Shown here piece by piece: positions 5,351 to 8,265 of a stretch of 8,265 nucleotides of DNA. How positions within the stretch are numbered: position 1 is the stretch's first letter; each line of letters opens with the position of its first letter. The stretch lies in NCBI GenBank assembly GCA_964626565.1, contig CAZVFX010000204.1, positions 1 to 8,265 of the forward strand, in the 5' to 3' direction. Below the pieces are notes generated by a model. The model was not told where the DNA came from. It saw only the letters and a program-made list of their open reading frames with translations, and ran no database searches. The translations under genes were made by a program, and so were the position numbers. Source of the stretch: CAZVFX01 sp964626565. Its GTDB lineage: Bacteria; Myxococcota_A; UBA9042; CAIXZC01.

Positions 5351-5390
5351 GGGGGTCAGCGTCTGTTGTGCGAAGTTCTCTTGAGGGATT

Positions 5391-6269
5391 ATGATGATGC
5401 GATACCTGTTACTGTGCGTTGCCCCGGCGGCTGTTCTTTTTGTCGGCTGCACCGAGAGCAATCCGCAACCTGCGCCGCAAAATGGAGCCGACAGTTCTAT
5501 TGAAGCCGCGGATACATCCGCCGAGACGGTGGCTCATGACGTAGCACTGGATTTTGCCGGCGAGTTTCCCCCGGACGTGACGGGCGACGTGCCTTCCGAA
5601 CTGCCGGCTGATGTGCCGTCGGACCACTCGCCGGAACTTGCCCCCGATGACCTGCCCTCCGTTCCCGATCTTGTGCCGGAAGAGCTGCCCTGCGAGCCCC
5701 AATGCGAGGGGAAGGAGTGTGGGCCCAACGGGTGTGGCGCCGCGTGCGGTTCTTGTGACGAAGGCTGCGTGTGCGGCGCGGACGGCGTGTGTATGGGATG
5801 CGGCGAAGAGTTGACCTGCCAGCAGATTTACCTGTGCGTGTACGGGTGCGCGTTGTTGCAGGATTATGACGCCTGCCCGACCCAATGCCTCGAAAACGGT
5901 GGTCCTGAAGCGTTGTTTACGTGGAACCTGTGGGTGGACTGCCTCGAGGAGGAGGGCTACGTCGACTGCGTGTCCGACTATTGTCCCAGCGGTCAGGGGT
6001 CGCCGGGGTGCGACCAGGAAGGCCTGGACGAATGCACCGGCCAGTCGTGGGAGACCTGTGAGCCCACGCTGCTGGAGTGCGCGTACGGAACCCAGACTTG
6101 CGTCGAGGTTGCCGAATGCGTGGCCGGTTGCCAGTCATCGGATTGGATCTGCCGGCTGCTTTGCCTCGCCCACGGTTCGGTGGCGGCTCAAGGCGCGTTT
6201 ATTGCCTTTGAAGAGTGTGAATCAACCGGGGGTTCGTGCGACGCCCTGTGGGCGGTTTGTGGCGGCTGA
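5391..6269 (+). CDS. Cys-rich surface lipoprotein with Asp/Pro linker
   Basis: A 292-residue protein. Three ATGs occur in a row (5391, 5394, 5397). GAGGG at 5383-5387 is too close to the first for ideal spacing, so the true start may be the second or third. Residues 5-19 are hydrophobic and end in L-F-V-G-C, giving lipidation at Cys20 (Phe at -3 is slightly unusual). Residues 21-100 form an acidic Asp/Pro/Glu/Ser linker with repeated D-V-P-type units and no cysteine. From Cys101 there are 30 cysteines in 192 residues. A C-E-G-K-E-C-G-P-N-G-C-G module (105-122) matches those in the next gene. Two copies of another unit follow, with spacing C-x5-C-x3-C-x(6-8)-C-x3-C-x17-C at 143-184 and 237-276. 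This architecture is familiar from Myxococcota cell-surface proteins. Function is unknown; adhesion or recognition is a guess. Confidence 0.85.
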   Translation: MMMRYLLLCVAPAAVLFVGCTESNPQPAPQNGADSSIEAADTSAETVAHDVALDFAGEFPPDVTGDVPSELPADVPSDHSPELAPDDLPSVPDLVPEELPCEPQCEGKECGPNGCGAACGSCDEGCVCGADGVCMGCGEELTCQQIYLCVYGCALLQDYDACPTQCLENGGPEALFTWNLWVDCLEEEGYVDCVSDYCPSGQGSPGCDQEGLDECTGQSWETCEPTLLECAYGTQTCVEVAECVAGCQSSDWICRLLCLAHGSVAAQGAFIAFEECESTGGSCDALWAVCGG

Positions 6270-6279
6270 CGAGTAGCTT

Positions 6280-6312
6280 GCCTCCGCTGTACCCACCTTC
6301 GCAGGTGGAGGC
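6280..6312 (+). terminator. Hairpin after the Cys-rich lipoprotein gene, possible weak terminator
   Basis: CCACCT-TCGC-AGGTGG (6293-6308) is a perfect 6-bp stem with a tetraloop 24 bases after the stop codon. A competing pairing joins GCCTCC (6280-6285) and GGAGGC (6307-6312). The following bases are TTCTCCC, not a real T run, so intrinsic termination would be weak. Confidence 0.4.
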
Positions 6313-6341
6313 TTCTCCCAACGATCATCCCCCAACCAAAC

Positions 6342-6409
6342 TGTCATTAGAAGGATGACAAATCGGAGTGAGTCGTGGATCAGAGTCAGCGCTGAGCGAG
6401 GCGCAGCGC
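6342..6409. repeat. Two intergenic inverted repeats
   Basis: TGTCAT-N7-ATGACA (6342-6360) and GCGCTG-N9-CAGCGC (6389-6409) are perfect 6-bp dyads in the gap before the large Cys-rich gene, upstream of its candidate promoter. They could be operators or extragenic palindromes; nothing decides between these. Confidence 0.35.
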
Positions 6410-6421
6410 AGGAATCGGGGC

Positions 6422-6451
6422 TTGTTTCCTGCAACACAAAATTGGTAGAAT
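6422..6451 (+). promoter_or_regulatory. Candidate promoter of the large Cys-rich gene
   Basis: TTGTTT (6422-6427) and TAGAAT (6446-6451) are 18 bp apart. The -10 matches consensus at 5 of 6 positions. The predicted start near 6458 leaves a ~35-nt leader. A perfect 7-bp dyad (6450-6472) begins within the -10. Confidence 0.45.
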
Positions 6452-6472
6452 GGTGCTGACGGAAGGCACCAT
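6450..6472. promoter_or_regulatory. 7-bp dyad over the promoter start region
   Basis: ATGGTGC (6450-6456) and GCACCAT (6466-6472) are perfect inverted repeats with a 9-nt spacer. The dyad overlaps the last two bases of the candidate -10 and the likely transcription start. A repressor operator is possible, as is a stem-loop in the leader upstream of the GGGGGA ribosome binding site (6483-6488). Confidence 0.35.
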
Positions 6473-6492
6473 CTTATTCACTGGGGGAATCG

Positions 6493-8265
6493 ATGCCGGC
6501 TTCAATTACGGCACTGGGCAAGCTGCTGTTTGCCGCCGCGCTGGTAGTTGCCGCGGGCGGTTGCCCCCGGCAAGCCACGCCGCCTCCGGTGGACGCAGGG
6601 TGGCCCTGTCAGGCCGGCGAACCTTGCGATGACGGCGATCCTTGTACCGTGGAGGACCGCTGCACCAAGGCCCGGCAGTGCGAGGGTGAACCAAAAAATT
6701 GCGACGACGGCGCGGTTTGCACCGAAAACTCGTGCGAGCCGGGCGTGGGGTGCGTCCTGTCAGTGAAACCGGGTTTCTGCTTCGTGGACGGCGAGTGCCA
6801 CGACGCGGGGCTGCTCGCACCCGGCAATCCGTGCCGGGAATGTCGTCCGGAAGAGGACCCGCTGCGGTGGGTCCCGGACGACGATAATCAGTGCGACGAC
6901 GGTGACCCGTGCTCCCTGGCTGAACATTGCTACGCCGGGCTCTGCCTGCCCGGCGGCTTCATCGATTGCGAAGACGGCGACCCGTGTACCGAAAATGTCT
7001 GCCTCCCCGAGGGGTGCTCCAACCCCCCGTCCCCCGAGGGTGCCGGGTGCCCGGGCGGGAAGTGCGTGGAAGGGATGTGCGAGTCCACCTGCGTGCCCGA
7101 CTGCAAGGGGAAAGTCTGCCACAAAGACGATGGGTGCGGGAAGCTGTGCGGTTGCGACGACGGGCTGGTCTGCTGCGACAACGGCACCTGCATGGACCAG
7201 TGCCCGTGCTACCCGGAGTGTTACGGCAAGGAGTGCGGAAAAGACGGCTGCGGAGGGAAGTGCGGGCAGTGTGAGCACAAGGAGGCCTGCGCAGCCGGCA
7301 AATGTACCGACCTGCTGGACAAATTGCTGGAGGATTGTAAGGGGAAATACGAATCTTCGGCCTCCGGCTGTCCTCCCTGGTTGGGGGACGAGGGGTGCTG
7401 CGACGCTGAAGACCGGGCGGTGTGGTGCCACGAGGGTTTTGTCTATTGCCACGACTGTGAATGGGGCGGTTCACCGGTTTGCGGTTGGTCGAAAAGTCAT
7501 GGCGGGTACAGGTGTGACACCAAAGGATACCAGGCTCCGGAAGACCAGTTCCCCAAGCAGTGTGGCCACACGTGCTATCCGCCCTGTGAAAAGGGCGAGA
7601 TGTGCAACGGGGGTTCGTGTGAGCCGTGTACTTGCAAGGATAAGGAGTGTGGGGGAGATTCCTGCGGCCTGTCCTGCGGTGATTGCGCCGCGGGCCAGAC
7701 CTGCCTCAACTTTGTCTGTGCCCCACCCCAAAGCTGCAAAGGATCGTGCGGCAACGTCAACGAGCCTTCCCCCGACGGCTGCTTCTGTGACGGTGCGTGT
7801 TTCGTCCACGGCGACTGCTGTCCCGACGTGTGCGAGGAGTGCCCCGCACTGTGGGGATGCAGCGGTTGCCAGGCCGATTGCCAGGGCAAGGAGTGTGGTT
7901 CCGACGGCTGCGGCGGGGTTTGCGGCGAGTGTTCGTCATCGGAACAGTGCTGGCTGGGGCAGTGCGTTGCGGTTGAGAGCTACTGTCCCGGCGCCGCGGC
8001 CCCTATAGGTGACGACTGCGGGGGACTGGGGTTGGTGGGCTGTTGCGATGAGGAGGGAAGGCTGAAGTATTGCATGAACGGGGCGCTGCACTGCCTCGAC
8101 TGTCCGACAGTCAAGCCGTCGTGCGGTTGGAATGCGGGGGTGGGATGGTATGATTGCGGGATGGGGGGGGGGGAAGATCCGTTGGGGGGGCCCGCGATGG
8201 GGGGGGCTTTATCCGCCTCGCGGGTCCAGCACTCGAAGACGGCGACGCGGCCGGGGGAGGCCGGG
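6493..8265 (+). CDS. Giant modular Cys-rich lipoprotein, 3'-truncated by the window
   Basis: Open for 591 codons from ATG 6493 to the window edge, with no stop; I translated it codon by codon. GGGGGA lies 4 bases upstream. Signal peptide residues 10-23 end in A-G-G-C (lipidated Cys24). About 90 cysteines make up ~15% of the protein. Modules in order: four C-[DE]-D-G-x-x-C-[TS] units (Cys45, 70, 134, 159); R modules of type C-x4-C-x(4-5)-C-x3-C-x(1-2)-C at 204, 243, 381 and 463; two copies of a D module, CC-x8-C-x6-C-x2-C-x(6-7)-C-G-W-x8-C (302-341, 517-555); and a somatomedin B-like module (415-450). An R module precedes the first D, the somatomedin B-like module and the second D. The R module is shared with the lipoprotein gene upstream. 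Disulfide-stabilised repeats on a lipid anchor suggest a surface protein for adhesion or recognition (inference). The last ~35 codons are doubtful: three long G runs and no cysteine. Confidence 0.85.
   Translation, partial: MPASITALGKLLFAAALVVAAGGCPRQATPPPVDAGWPCQAGEPCDDGDPCTVEDRCTKARQCEGEPKNCDDGAVCTENSCEPGVGCVLSVKPGFCFVDGECHDAGLLAPGNPCRECRPEEDPLRWVPDDDNQCDDGDPCSLAEHCYAGLCLPGGFIDCEDGDPCTENVCLPEGCSNPPSPEGAGCPGGKCVEGMCESTCVPDCKGKVCHKDDGCGKLCGCDDGLVCCDNGTCMDQCPCYPECYGKECGKDGCGGKCGQCEHKEACAAGKCTDLLDKLLEDCKGKYESSASGCPPWLGDEGCCDAEDRAVWCHEGFVYCHDCEWGGSPVCGWSKSHGGYRCDTKGYQAPEDQFPKQCGHTCYPPCEKGEMCNGGSCEPCTCKDKECGGDSCGLSCGDCAAGQTCLNFVCAPPQSCKGSCGNVNEPSPDGCFCDGACFVHGDCCPDVCEECPALWGCSGCQADCQGKECGSDGCGGVCGECSSSEQCWLGQCVAVESYCPGAAAPIGDDCGGLGLVGCCDEEGRLKYCMNGALHCLDCPTVKPSCGWNAGVGWYDCGMGGGEDPLGGPAMGGALSASRVQHSKTATRPGEAG
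8161..8265. other. Low-quality-looking end with long G runs
   Basis: G runs of 11 (8163-8173), 7 (8184-8190) and 8 (8199-8206) fall within 45 bases, unlike anywhere else in the window. The frame of the Cys-rich gene stays open but loses all cysteines after residue 555. The second D module should have its closing Cys about here. This is consistent with sequencing error at a contig end, so the translation here should not be trusted. Confidence 0.55.

Noticed and set aside
6760..7452. A 230-codon minus-strand frame opposite the Cys-rich gene
   Set aside because: Antisense shadow; TGC/TGT codons read as GCA/ACA on the other strand give an Ala/Thr-like composition.
6902..8008. A 368-codon plus-strand frame within the large Cys-rich gene
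   Set aside because: Out-of-frame shadow, Ser/Arg/Ala-rich without a domain. The true frame from 6493 carries the regularly spaced cysteine modules.

Overview
The window looks like a high-GC chromosome or metagenome fragment from the Myxococcota / former Deltaproteobacteria. This is inferred from family content: an AgmX/PglI-type C-terminal domain, Asp/Pro-rich lipoprotein linkers, and secreted proteins with recurring C-x-G-K-x-C-G-x-x-G-C-G-x-x-C-G modules. There is no rRNA, tRNA or other marker that fixes the taxon. Nearly every recognisable product is exported or envelope-associated. No rRNA, tRNA, CRISPR array, transposase or phage gene was seen.

Layout. (1) Bases 1-800 hold no convincing gene. 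They form a dense patch of palindromes, including two inverted copies of an ~83-bp element with a covarying stem, and a short 9-bp tandem repeat. (2) 816-1277 (+) encodes a small unrecognised lipoprotein. It converges on the next gene and the two share a 4-base CTAG stop overlap. (3) 1274-3581 (-) is a probable three-gene operon. Two paralogous outer-membrane barrel-like proteins are followed by a membrane-anchored, Pro/Ala-linker protein with an AgmX/PglI (TonB-like) C-terminal domain. (4) 3709-4584 is a perfect 438-bp tandem duplication covering the 3' end and 3' flank of an FHA-GAF gene. The intact gene is 4257-5225 (-); a GAF remnant lies in the extra copy. (5) At 5226-5390 a divergent promoter region separates the FHA-GAF gene from a Cys-rich lipoprotein (5391-6269, +). 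(6) 6493-8265 (+) is a very large Cys-rich lipoprotein open at the window edge. It consists of repeated disulfide modules, including one with the full cysteine spacing of a somatomedin B domain.

How the genes may work together (inference). The minus-strand operon looks like an energised or structural outer-membrane unit: an inner-membrane-anchored periplasm-spanning protein plus two small barrels. The two plus-strand Cys-rich lipoproteins share one module and probably sit on the cell surface, where disulfide-rich repeats suit adhesion or recognition. The FHA-GAF protein is a cytoplasmic-type sensor/phosphothreonine adaptor, transcribed divergently from the first Cys-rich gene. The last ~100 bases contain three long G runs and no cysteines, so sequence quality there is doubtful.
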